In this document: piece after piece, positions 11,071 to 22,074 of the stretch
Numbering within the stretch: the first letter of the stretch is position 1
Layout of the letters: each line of letters begins with the position of its first letter
Assembly (NCBI GenBank): GCA_022432975.1
Contig: CM039509.1
Span: 39,479,709 to 39,543,708, forward strand
DNA from: Begonia masoniana
Lineage: Eukaryota > Streptophyta > Magnoliopsida > Cucurbitales > Begoniaceae
DNA: 64,000 bases
Reading direction: 5' to 3'
Translations under genes and position numbers: made by a program
The notes under the pieces: model-generated
Told to the model about the DNA's origin: nothing
Seen by the model: only the letters and a program-made list of their open reading frames with translations
Databases searched by the model: none

Positions 11071-12250
11071 GTTAAATAGGGGTGATTATGAATGATGAAT
11101 ATGACCCATGATTATGAATGATGAAAAGAATGATGAATATGACCCATGATTATGAATGATGAAAAGAATGATGAATATGACCCATGATTATGAATGATGA
11201 ATATGACCCATGATTATGAATGATGAAAAGAATGATGAATATGACCCATGATTATGAATGATGAATATGACCCATGATTATGAATGATGAAAAGAATGAT
11301 GAATATGACCCATGATTATGAATGATGAAAAGAATGATGAATATGACCCATGATTATGAATGATGAATATGACCCATGATTATGAATGATGAAAAGAATG
11401 ATGAATATGACCCATGATTATGAATGATGAAAAGAATGATGAATATGACCCATGATTATGAATGATGAAAAGAATGATGAATATGACCCATGATTATGAA
11501 TGATGAATATGACCCATGATTATGAATGATGAAAAGAATGATGAATATGACCCATGATTATGAATGATGAAAAGAATGATGAATATGACCCATGATTATG
11601 AATGATGAATATGACCCATGATTATGAATGATGAATATGACCCATGATTATGAATGATGAAAAGAATGATGAATATGACCCATGATTATGAATGATGAAT
11701 ATGACCCATGATTATGAATGATGAAAAGAATGATGAATATGACCCATGATTATGAATGATGAAAAGAATGATGAATATGACCCATGATTATGAATGATGA
11801 AAAGAATGATGAATATGACCCATGATTATGAATGATGAAAAGAATGATGAATATGACCCATGATTATGAATGATGAAAAGAATGATGAATATGACCCATG
11901 ATTATGAATGATGAAAAGAATGATGAATATGACCCATGATTATGAATGATGAAAAGAATGATGAATATGACCCATGATTATGAATGATGAATATGACCCA
12001 TGATTATGAATGATGAAAAGAATGATGAATATGACCCATGATTATGAATGATGAAAAGAATGATGAATATGACCCATGATTATGAATGATGAAAAGAATG
12101 ATGAATATGACCCATGATTATGAATGATGAAAAGAATGATGAATATGACCCATGATTATGAATGATGAAAAGAATGATGAATATGACCCATGATTATGAA
12201 TGATGAATATGACCCATGATTATGAATGATGAAAAGAATGATGAATATGA
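11071..12250. repeat. Array A: 26/38-bp composite tandem repeat, expanded
   Basis: Units begin GAATGATGAATATGACCC (26 bp). Many carry an extra 12-bp GAATGATGAAAA, giving 38 bp. The array is about 1.18 kb here, while the right LTR holds only a short degenerate form (17966-18168). It lies between the donor at 10788 and the acceptor near 12361, that is, inside the putative second intron. Confidence 0.95.
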
Positions 12251-12659
12251 ACAAGAAATGATCTATGAGCATGTTTTTCTCTGAATTATGCATTCATGCA
12301 CTCATGTTAGTGTTGCATTCCTTACTAAGCATTAGGCTTATAGTTGAACCTTATGTTGTAGGTGAAGAGACTACAGGTGAAGATACTAATTTCAAAGAGG
12401 ATATTTAAGCTGGTTGCTGGAGGATGCTCAACGTGGACGTGCGGACTAGAGAGGCATTATTACCCCTGGTAGTTGCTCTCTTATGTAGAAGAATATAAGA
12501 ACTGGATTATAGATAGGTGGTTCGTATTGTCTGAGGTACTTCTGAGTCTGGAATTAATTTTAAGGGTTATCGAACGATTGTTTTGCTTAAGTCTTCCTCT
12601 ACGTGTATTCCGAACGAGTCCCTGATTTTCTAGTCGTATGAATGTTAAGTCATTGAAAT

Positions 12660-13210
12660 TTTGAAGTATGTGAAGATTATGTCTATCGGATGATGTCGAG
12701 TGTTTTAGTCATCCGGTGATGTCGAGTGTTTTGCTCGTCGGATGATAAGGTTAGTCGTTTGTCGTATAGTCACCGGATGATGCTGGTATTTACAATACCG
12801 GGCGATGTGAGTGTTATTTGTCGTTTAGTGCTCGGGTGATGTGAGAGTTGAAGTGTGTTTAGTTACCGATGATTATATGGATTTTGTCGTCTAGTGACCG
12901 GATGATGAAAGTATGGTTTGTCGTCTAGTGACCGGATGATGAAAGTATGTTTTGTCGTCTAGTGACCGGATGATGAAAGTATGGTTTGTCGTCTAGTGAC
13001 CGGATGATGTAGAGTATTTCTTCGCCGGAAGATGAAAAATGCTATTTTGTCATCTAGTGATCGGTGGAGGAAGTGTAGTTATTCACCGGATGATGTAGAC
13101 GATGTTTGTCGTTTAGTGACCGAGTGTGATTTAATAAGTCATGTGCGATGCACGTGCTCACCGGATGATGTTTCTTATCTAGTGAGATTTTAAAGAGTCA
13201 CGTGTTTGAC
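12660..13210 (+). repeat. Array B region: CCGGATGATG motif, left LTR
   Basis: The motif CGG(A/T)(A/G)GATG or CCGGATGATG recurs every 30-60 bases, usually preceded by TTTGTCGTCTAGTGA. Only about four units (near 12885-13010) are in regular 34-bp register. In the right LTR the same unit has expanded to about 17 copies. Confidence 0.85.
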
Positions 13211-13332
13211 TCGTGTTCACCGGTGGATGTCCACTACTGGACGATGTTTTAATTGAACATGTGAAACCCACGTGCCCACAGGAAGATATCTTCTATTAGG
13301 CGATGATAAGTGTGTCACGCAGAGTACACGTG
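13151..13332 (+). promoter_or_regulatory. Cluster of four CACGTG (G-box) sites
   Basis: Perfect CACGTG palindromes occur at 13151-13156, 13199-13204, 13269-13274 and 13327-13332. G-boxes bind plant bZIP/bHLH factors. Function here is not shown. They sit downstream of the likely promoter region of the LTR, so an enhancer role would have to act from within the transcribed part. Confidence 0.45.
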
Positions 13333-13634
13333 ACAAATCGGACGGGGCACACCCTGCCAGCCGATGCATGCAAATCCATGCAAACCCGAGTAGAATCATG
13401 TTAAGTGATTTGAGGGCATTTCTTCCCTATCCGATTATGTTTTGGAACTGACAATCGAGTTTAATCGACTGATTCTGTCGATGAATGAGTTATTAGAAAC
13501 ATGAAGGAGTCAAGTTCAAGTTTTAAGTTTTAAAAAAAAAAAAATACTAATAATGAACAGGGTGTAGAAATTAAGAAGTAAATGATTACGATTGTCATGT
13601 TTACGTGGCGACCCCATCGGGGTCGTTACAATTA

Positions 13635-13646
13635 TGGTATCAAAGC
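13635..13646 (+). other. Primer-binding site of gypsy A
   Basis: TGGTATCAAAGC, one mismatch from the usual initiator-Met complement, starts four bases after the left LTR. Confidence 0.85.
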
Positions 13647-13720
13647 AAAACCAGGTTCTAAAATCGATTCTGCAGACTGCCTTCCAGCACTGACTGTCAC
13701 TTGAGTACTCTCCAACAACT

Positions 13721-13782
13721 GTAAGTGTTTATGATTTTAGTAATGTCATTAAGTTAAGATGTGTTTATGACTAATTGTTTAG
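13721..13782 (+). other. Putative gag leader intron (62 nt)
   Basis: CAACAACT|GTAAGT at 13721 and TTGTTTAG at 13775-13782 bracket 62 bases between the primer site and the gag ATG (13793). Equivalent gaps occur in gypsy C (29030-29089) and gypsy D (34975-34913, minus). Confidence 0.45.
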
Positions 13783-13792
13783 GAATCCCAAG

Positions 13793-14347
13793 ATGGTAAG
13801 AGATTAACAAAGGGAAACTAATGAGGACAGCGATAACATTACTCGGTTAACGGAATTGGTGCAACGTCAATCTTGTCTGATTGAGCGGCTTGCGGTTAGA
13901 GTATTAGAACTGGGGAACGTAAGAACAACGGTTCAGGGGTACCGTGATGGGCCAGGGAAGTTTGTTGGAGGCGTGCAATTACAACGTGACAAGGGTCGGC
14001 GGCTGCAGCAGAAGGGTGTTGAGAGACCCTATGGCCCAAGTAAAGACCTAGGCAAAGGGAAAAGACCTCAAGGCGCCTTTTCAGCACCTCTATGTTCCAC
14101 CTGCCGAAAGAACCACCGTGGACAATGCAAGTTATACTCGAGTCGGTGTTTTAGGTGCGACAAGGTTGACCACCAGATCAAGAACTGTTCAATGCCGTTG
14201 GACTCATACCGAGCAGGAGTAATGCCTGGAGTTCTTGGGTTGATGGGAACAGAAGATGCAACTCAGCATACGGGTGCAGCAGGTACAATTTTGGACCTTG
14301 GATTAGATAAAACTAATAAGATTGTACAGAGTGAACGCTGTAGTTAA
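13793..14347 (+). pseudogene. Gypsy A gag, capsid region deleted
   Basis: The frame starts MVRD at 13793, matching the MVRG start of gypsy D gag, but has a TAA as its fifth codon. It continues through a short N-terminal helix-rich part (LTELVQRQSCLIERL) and then jumps to the basic linker and zinc-binding region (CSTCRKNHRGQC and CFRCDKVDHQIKNC near 14148-14190). The ~200-residue capsid region present in the gag proteins of C and D is absent, so this copy could not form particles. The nucleocapsid CX2CX4HX4C ligands are preserved. Confidence 0.8.
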
Positions 14348-15806
14348 TTGATTCAAGTAATAAAATTGAGCAGAAACCCCTTTTGTTATGATTGGAAACA
14401 GGAAATTGCCCGACCATATGTAGACCCGGGTTTTTGCCTTATTTCAAGTAGGTAATAGAACGAAGAGCATGAGATTAAGGGTGTAGCTTAAGTGAAGATT
14501 TAATGTGTGTACTAGGTGGAGAGTGCCTAGGAAGGTTATTGATATCATTTATTTATATTAAAGTGAAAGGATCTATCGGGTTAGAAGGTCCCTTGGGTAG
14601 GGGTAAAAAGTTAAAAGATAAGAGGAGTAGAACCAATGAGGGTATGTTCATGTATGGGACGATACTGACAGGACGTTTACCCCTAAAGAGATGTCGGCAA
14701 CCCCGCACTGTAATGTTGTTTGGACTAAGGTGAAAAAAAAAAAACGTGCAAATTACTTCCAGGCGTGTTAAGGTGGGAGTGCATAGGTTAAATACAGGAA
14801 GATGTAGACATCAAAATAGTAGGATATGAAGTGTGGAAGGTTCCTTGGAAGTTGGAAAAGAAATTTGTCAATCCCAAGAACCTTGCGAAGTCAAAATTTT
14901 ACGATGAGGTGATACTTCAACATGGAGTTAACCGTTTCTCCTAGAAATGCATACCATTTTGAGAAGAACAACCCGAAATAATTAGGCGCCTTAGACTGAA
15001 AGTTATGTTAAATAGGTTAATGTCGCAGTGCAACGGTAAAGGGATGACAAATGGGAAGGAGTGGGCATCGACTAAGGTAATGCAGCAAGATTAGGGGCTG
15101 CATACTCCATTTGTTTGGCGGTATCAGAGTTAAGAAAAGAGCCTTTAGGCGATGCAGTCAAACTGGGAACTACAGACGTAAAACTTATTGCCTGGATGGA
15201 CATAGGCCATTGGGGATTTGATATACTATAAGATAACCAAAGTGGTGAATTGACAGGAGTAGATGTAAGACGTGGATCTCAAATATGAAACACATTACTG
15301 AATTGAGGTAGAAACAGCAATACTCGAGGAATTTGGAGGTTGAGCCTTAGTGTGGGAGGGAGGGCGCTTCTAAGTTTATGAAGGAAGAAGGGCAAGATTC
15401 TATGAATTTAGGGGATCTGGATTGAGGTGGTAATCCTAACCACGACAAGTTTATTGATAGGAGAGATGTCGATAGGTCATTACAAGGAAGCGAGTAGAAT
15501 TTCAGAACCTATCTATATGGAATGGTGAATAAAGAACTGATTGATAACCTTTGAAGGGATCCCCGTAGGATATTAGAAATACGTATGGGTTGTTGCTTGG
15601 CTAGTGAGATGCTTTACAAAGCTTTGCCAGGATGTCTATTACCGGTAGGAGCTGAGTGTTAGGAGCTGGACAAGACAAGTATGGTGAATAACTTGGAAAT
15701 GTAAAGGGCATACTTAGGTATGTAGAGCCTTATGAGCGTGTATAGCATCGGGACGGTTATGGATTTCGTTGTAGGATTATCTAAGACAACTAAGGGACAT
15801 GATAGT
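14348..15806 (+). other. Decayed internal region in place of protease/RT
   Basis: There is no open frame of note and no recognisable reverse-transcriptase motif. The strand is purine-rich. It is too short (1.46 kb) for the usual protease-RT-RNase H stretch, so part was deleted and the rest has degenerated. Recognisable pol resumes near 15740 with DFVVGLSKTTKGHDSI. Confidence 0.6.
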
Positions 15807-16757
15807 ATTTAGGTTGTGATTGATAGGTTGACGAAATCAGCCCATTTCTTACCAGTAAGGACAACTTACACGATGGACCAATTTGCTGATCTTTATGTTC
15901 AGGAAATTATTAGATTGCATGGAATCCCTGTATCCATTTTCTCTAACCGTGATCCCAAGTTTACCTTTCGATTTTGGAAAAGTTTACAAGGTACATTAGG
16001 TACGAAATTATTCTTTAGGACTGCTTTCCACCCCCAGACAGATGGTCAATCAGAGAGGACTATCCAAATACTTGAGGATATGTTAAGGGCGTGTGTACTA
16101 GATTTTCAGGCATCTTGGAGTCGATACCTACCTTTGGTCGAGTTCTCTTACAATAACAGTTATCAGTCCACTCTCGGAATGGCACCTTATGAGGCCCTGT
16201 ATGGCAGGAAATGTAGGTCACCTCTATATTGGGATGAGGTTGGTGAAGCAAAACTTTTAGGACCCGAACTTCTACAGCAAATGTCTGATAAGATTTCAGT
16301 TATTAGGAAAAGAATGGTGACTGCGCAAGACCGGCAGAAGTGTTATGCAGATCAAAGAAGAAGAGAACTTGAATTTACAGTAGGAGATGAAGTGTTCTTA
16401 AAGGTTTCACCGTTCAAAGGAGTTCTGAGATTTGGCAAGAAGGGAAAACTTACTCCACGATTTATTGGACCATTCCCTATCATGGCAAGGATCGGAAGTA
16501 CAGCCTACAGACTGCAGTTGCCTCTATTACTGGACAAGGTTCATAATGTCTTCCACGTGTCAATGTTAAGGAAGTGCATGCGAGATCTGACACGAGTGAT
16601 TCAGCCATCAGATATTGAGTTAGAGCCGACACTGGTATATGAAGAGAAGCCGGTACAGATATTAGAATACGCAGTTAAGACTCTGAGGAATAAAGAGATT
16701 CCGTTGGTCAAAGTTTTATGGAAGAATCATGGCATTGAAGAAGCCACGTGGGAGTGA
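15740..16757 (+). pseudogene. Gypsy A integrase with chromodomain-like tail
   Basis: The frame reads DFVVGLSKTTKGHDSI, then TAG at 15810-15812 where tryptophan is expected, then an open 313-codon stretch. It holds the integrase core (KSAHFLPV; SNRDPKF; HPQTDGQSERTIQ with the catalytic Glu nearby), the GPY/F-type module (KLTPRFIGPFPI) and a C-terminal chromodomain-like segment (EEKPVQILEYAV...EIPLVKVLW...EEATWE), ending at 16755-16757. Integrase inserts the cDNA, and the chromodomain is thought to guide it to heterochromatin. It is the best preserved frame of the element. The same TAG occurs in gypsy B. Confidence 0.9.
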
Positions 16758-16827
16758 CGACAGGACATGTTAGACAAGTATCCAGAGTTGTTTGTTGATC
16801 AATTTTTGGGGACGAAAATTTTGTTTA

Positions 16828-16839
16828 AGGAGGGGTGGA
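16828..16839 (+). other. Polypurine tract of gypsy A
   Basis: AAGGAGGGGTGGA lies directly before the right LTR, following GGGGACGAAAATTTTG, which is typical of the 3' internal end in plant chromoviruses. Confidence 0.8.
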
Positions 16840-17493
16840 TGTAACACCTGAGTTAACGGTCAGGTGATTTTCTTAACTGTATTAACGGTCATAAATATTT
16901 AATCTTCACAGTTTAGGATTTTATACCAAGCTTAATTAATTACATATGGATCTAAACTAGGTTGAGTGGGAAAGTTGTAATATTGGAGGATTGAGGTCAG
17001 TATTTAAAGAAAAAGGAAAGGATTCAAACCTCATTTAAACCACTGTAGCCGACACCTTCCTCCTCGGTGATTTCTTCCCTCCCAAGCCCCGCTCTCTGCT
17101 ATCAGAGTCTTCCTCGCCGATGACCGGTTTCTAGCTCGCATTCCTCTGCGAATCCGCACCCGAGGTATGAAATGGACAATGTAGTTATCTGTTGGTGTTT
17201 GGAGCTCTGTTTTCAGCTCGGCATTTGAACTCGGATTTTATCAATGGCTAAGTAGTATTAGAACATTTTAGAATCTGACAGTAATAATGTCAACCCGAAT
17301 CGATTCTGGATATTTTAAGTAACCAACTCAGATTTAATCGATAGTAGAACCTGTTTGTTTTATTTTGGATTTTAGATTCTGCACAATGTATCAAACCAAG
17401 GATTCGGGAATGACTTTAACTATTAGATCCTAGGATGATTTATGAGTAGAGTTTTAGGATTTTGATATAACTACTGTAATGCACATGTTTTAG

Positions 17494-17538
17494 GTGAAGA
17501 AGTTGAAGAGAAGAGGTCCATATTGCTAAGGAGACCAG
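17494..17538 (+). other. Putative LTR micro-exon, right LTR copy
   Basis: 45 nt between TTTTAG and AG|GTAAGT (17539-17544). The hairpin GGTC-TTTAG-GACC is at 17562-17574, followed by CTACA. Confidence 0.55.
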
Positions 17539-17965
17539 GTAAGTGAATGTATAGGTTTCTCGGTCTTTAGGACCCTACATCAGAGGACACTAAGTAGAAT
17601 GTTATGTGATGATTAGAAACTCCCTTATGCTGATGTCTAGTGTTCTTGATGACGTTTAGTTCGAAGGTAATATTCCATGTTGGATAATGCTCTGCTCTGT
17701 AGCTTGATGTTTTAAGAGTTTCCATGTTCATGCATCATGAAAGTTTTATGCATATGAAAATGTTTTATAAGCGATATTTCTCATCATGAACAAGATAAGA
17801 AGATAAAACTTATTCAATGTGGTTAAGTGAGGGTTGGGGGCGGTTCGGCGTATGCCACAGTCCAAAAGAGGAACATATGAATACGACCCTCGATTGGGAC
17901 CATGATCAAACTCACTGTCGAACCCCCTTTACCGGCACAAATCCTCTCTTAATCCACACAACTAA

Positions 17966-18168
17966 ATGAAGAATATGAATGATGAAAAGAATGATGAATA
18001 TGACCCAAGAATATGAATGATGAAAAGAATGATGAATATGACCCATGATTATGAATGATGAAATGAATGATGGATATGACACATGATTATGAATGATGAA
18101 ATGAATGATGGATATGATCCATGATTATGAATGATGATTATGAATGATGAATATGAACAAGAATATGA
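17966..18168. repeat. Array A, short degenerate form in right LTR
   Basis: A few irregular GAATGATGAAAAGAATGATG and TATGACCCATGATTATG units. It probably resembles the pre-expansion state of the 11071-12250 array. Confidence 0.85.
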
Positions 18169-18513
18169 ACAAGAAATGATCTATGAGCATGTTTTACTCT
18201 AAATTATGCATTCATGTACTCATGTTAGTGTTGCATTCCTTACTAAGCATTAGGCTTATAGTTGAACCTTATGTTGTAGGTGAAGAGACTACAGGTGAAG
18301 ATACTAATTTCAAAGAGGATATTTAAAGCTGGTTGCTGGAGGATGCTCAAAGTGACAGTGCGGGACTGGAGAGGCGATTATGACCCCTGGTTATTGCTCC
18401 CTTATGTCAGTAAGAATATAAGAACTGGAATTATGTAGGATAGTGTTAGTATTGTCTGAGTTAACTTCTGAGTCTGGAATTAATTTTAAGGGTTATCAAA
18501 CGATCTTTTTTGC

Positions 18514-19108
18514 TATGAAAGTATGGTTTGTCGTCTAGTGACCGGATGATGAAAGTATGGTTTGTCGTCTAGTGACCGGATGATGAAAGTATGGTTTGTC
18601 GTCTAGTGACCGGATGATGAAAGTATGGTTTGTCGTCTAGTGACCGGATGATGAAAGTATGGTTTGTCGTCTAGTGACCGGATGATGAAAGTATGGTTTG
18701 TCGTCTAGTGACCGGATGATGAAAGTATGGTTTGTCGTCTAGTGACCGGATGATGAAAGTATGGTTTGTCGTCTAGTGACCGGATGATGAAAGTATGGTT
18801 TGTCGTCTAGTGACCGGATGATGAAAGTATGGTTTGTCGTCTAGTGACCGGATGATGAAAGTATGGTTTGTCGTCTAGTGACCGGATGATGAAAGTATGG
18901 TTTGTCGTCTAGTGACCGGATGATGAAAGTATGGTTTGTCGTCTAGTGACCGGATGATGAAAGTATGGTTTGTCGTCTAGTGACCGGATGATGAAAGTAT
19001 GGTTTGTCGTCTAGTGGTTTGTCGTCTAGTGACCGGATGATGAAAGTATGGTTTGTCGTCTAGTGACCGGATGATGAAAGTATGGTTTGTCGTCTAGTGA
19101 CCGGATGA
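18514..19108 (+). repeat. Array B: 34-bp unit, about 17 copies
   Basis: The unit is GAAAGTATGGTTTGTCGTCT followed by AGTGACCGGATGAT. Copies are nearly identical. One unit is broken near 19008-19030, where GTCTAGTG joins GTTTGTCG. The left LTR has about four equivalents. Confidence 0.95.
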
Positions 19109-19626
19109 TGTAGAGTATTTCTTCGCCGGAAGATGAAAAATGCTATTTTGTCATCTAGTGACCGGTGGAGGAAGTGTAGTTATTCACCGGATGATGTAGA
19201 CGATGTTTGTCGTTTAGTGACCGAGTGTGATTTAATAAGTCATGTGCGATGCGCGTGCTCACCGGATGATGTTTCTTATCTAGTGAGATTTTAAAGAGTC
19301 ACGTGTTTGACTCGTGTTCACCGGTGGATGTCCACTACTTGGTGATGTTTTAATTGAACATGTGAAACCCACGTGTCCACCGGAAGATATCTTCTATTAG
19401 GCGATGATAAGTGAGTCACGCAGAGTACACGTGACAAATCGGACGGGGCACACCCTGCCAGCCGATGCATGCAAATCCATGCAAACCCGAGTAGAATCAT
19501 GTTAAGTGATTTGAGGGCATTTCTTCCCTATCCGATTATGTTTTGGAACTGACAATCGAGCTTAATCGACTGATTCTGTCGATGAATGAGTTATTAGAAA
19601 CATGAAGGAGTCAAGTTCAAGTTCTA

Positions 19627-20143
<517 letters not shown>

Positions 20144-20331
20144 AATACTAATAATGAACAGGGTGTATAAATTAAGAAGTAAATGATTACGATTGTCATG
20201 TTTACGTGGCGACCCCATCGGGGTCGTTACAAAATGAAATAATGAACTAGTATTAAATAATAAATAGTGCAAAACATAAATGATTATACCTTTTTCAAAT
20301 CGCTCGACTTCATCTAATGCTTTGTAAATTT

Positions 20332-22074
20332 TTACAGGACTACTTGAAGCACAAATCCAACTTTTGGAGCTAAGGAACTCCGAAAGGAATCTAATACTTG
20401 ACCACCACAGTTGAATGTTGACTCTGAGACAACTGTAGAAATAGAAATAGCAAATAAATCTCTTGCTATTTTACTCAAAGTTAGATATTCTGAATTATGC
20501 ATTCTCCACCAACTCAATATATCCCTATCGTTTGAAAAACTCTCAAGTTTCTCAGACAAATAATTTTCTACTTCATTTCTACGACTGTGCTTATCTTAAT
20601 TGTTCAATTATGCTTGAAATGATGACTCAAACTTGTAATTTCACAGAGTTATGCGTAACTTAAACAACAGCCCTAGAAACTTCTTCTACGTTATTTGTTG
20701 GTGGATCCACATTGTTGTATGAATACAACCTTCTAATTGTATGTTCCCATTCCATAACCAAGACATTGGTTGTCTCTTGTCCATGCAATTTCAATAAACA
20801 ATGCTTCACAAATTTTAGTTTATATGGTGGATCAAACACAACAGCCACATACACGAAGTTATTGACTTTACTGAAATTTTTTCAATACTTTTCATACTTA
20901 ATTTGCATATCAATGTCATGGTCCTTAGCGATGAGTTATCACATGCAGCATAAATAATGATTCACAAATTTTAGTTTATATTGTGGATCAAGCACAGTAG
21001 CCACATATATGAAGTCATTGACTTTACTGAAATTTGTCTAATATTTTTCATACTTAATTTGCATACCAAATGTCATGGTCTTTAGTGATGAGTTATCACA
21101 TGCAGCATAAACAATGCTTCACGAATTTTAGTTTATATCGTAGATCAAGTACAACAGCCATATACATGAAGTCATTGACTTTATTGAAACTTTTTCAATA
21201 CTTTTCATATTTAATTTGCATACCAAATGTCATGGTCCTTAGTGATGAGTTATCACATCCAGCATATTTCTTGATAACTCTATGAAGTTTACATACTTCA
21301 AAGAAAAAAAACATTTGCCGTAATATTTAAAGTTGACAAAACTTTCAACGTTGCAACATAAAATATTTTCAACAGTACTCTAAATTCACGAACAACACAC
21401 CAATCTTCATCAGTGTAGGACTACTTACATTCTTATCTTCAAGAAATTTGTATACGAATTGATTGTCATATTCACTCTATTTCGCAAAAGATTTTTCTAG
21501 TTTTCTAGCAGTGTCCAACATTAAGTATGTTGAGTTCCATCAAGACATACGTTACTTTTGCATGTAAATTTGCTCTGTCAGATCAAGCTTTAAACTTCTA
21601 CATCCTTGAAGGAGAAAACCTGACATATTTCACAGTTTTGTGAATCTTTAAAATAGAATCGTTATACTCTTTTAGGTCATTGCAAAAAATCAGATTTATA
21701 ATATGAGCAAAACATCGAACATGTATAAACTTTCCATCAAAATCCAAACACTTCCAATTTCTAATAATTTTAACCAAATGAGTCAAAGAAACTTCATTGG
21801 AAGAAGCACTATCAACTATGACGGTCAAAACTCTCTCAATTTCTCATTCCACTAAACATTTTTCCATGATCATAGCAATAGTTTTCTTTTATGATTAGGA
21901 ATGACATAAAATTGATAATTTTCTTATGCAAAGTCCAACTTGCATCAATAAAATGAGCAGTCACCATCATATAATTTATATTTTGAATAGATGTTCATGT
22001 ATCAGTAGTTAAACATACTCTTGTAGTCAATTGAGAAAAAAAAAACTTTCAGCTTACTCTTTTCTTGTATGAAA
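20332..22074 (-). pseudogene. hAT-1 transposase, C-terminal two thirds, decayed
   Basis: On the minus strand the order is LTTDT and INYMMVTAHFIDASW (near 22000-21920), VDSASSNEVSLTHLVKIIRN (near 21815-21760), FIHVRCFAHIINL, the Y-domain segment VAVVFDPPYKLKF (near 20850) and the dimerisation block DILSWW...SKIARDLFAI...FNCGGQVLDSFRSSL (20525-20350). The N-terminal BED part is missing because gypsy B is inserted at 22075 and its far side is not recovered. The middle contains a threefold ~157-bp tandem duplication. Many stops and frame changes make it non-functional. Confidence 0.85.
20795..21270 (-). repeat. Threefold ~157-bp tandem duplication inside hAT-1
   Basis: Equivalent points at 20804, 20960 and 21118 (TTCACAAATTTTAGTTTATA and variants) give spacings of 156 and 158 bases. 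The unit covers the coding segment upstream of and including part of VAVVFDP. Copies have diverged from each other, so it is older than the LTR arrays. Confidence 0.85.

Larger units (their letters stand above)
10090..13630 (+). repeat. Gypsy A left LTR (3541 bp)
   Basis: It is unusually long. In order it has: promoter-like TATTTAAAG near 10252; donor CCCGAG|GTATGA near 10414; micro-exon 10743-10787; hairpin 10811-10823; expanded array A (11071-12250); acceptor TTGTAG near 12361; the CCGGATGATG region (12660-13210); four CACGTG sites; a 13-A run; and a terminal hairpin CGACCCC-ATC-GGGGTCG (13609-13625). Compared with the right LTR it lacks a ~135-base block equivalent to 17830-17965. Confidence 0.95.
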
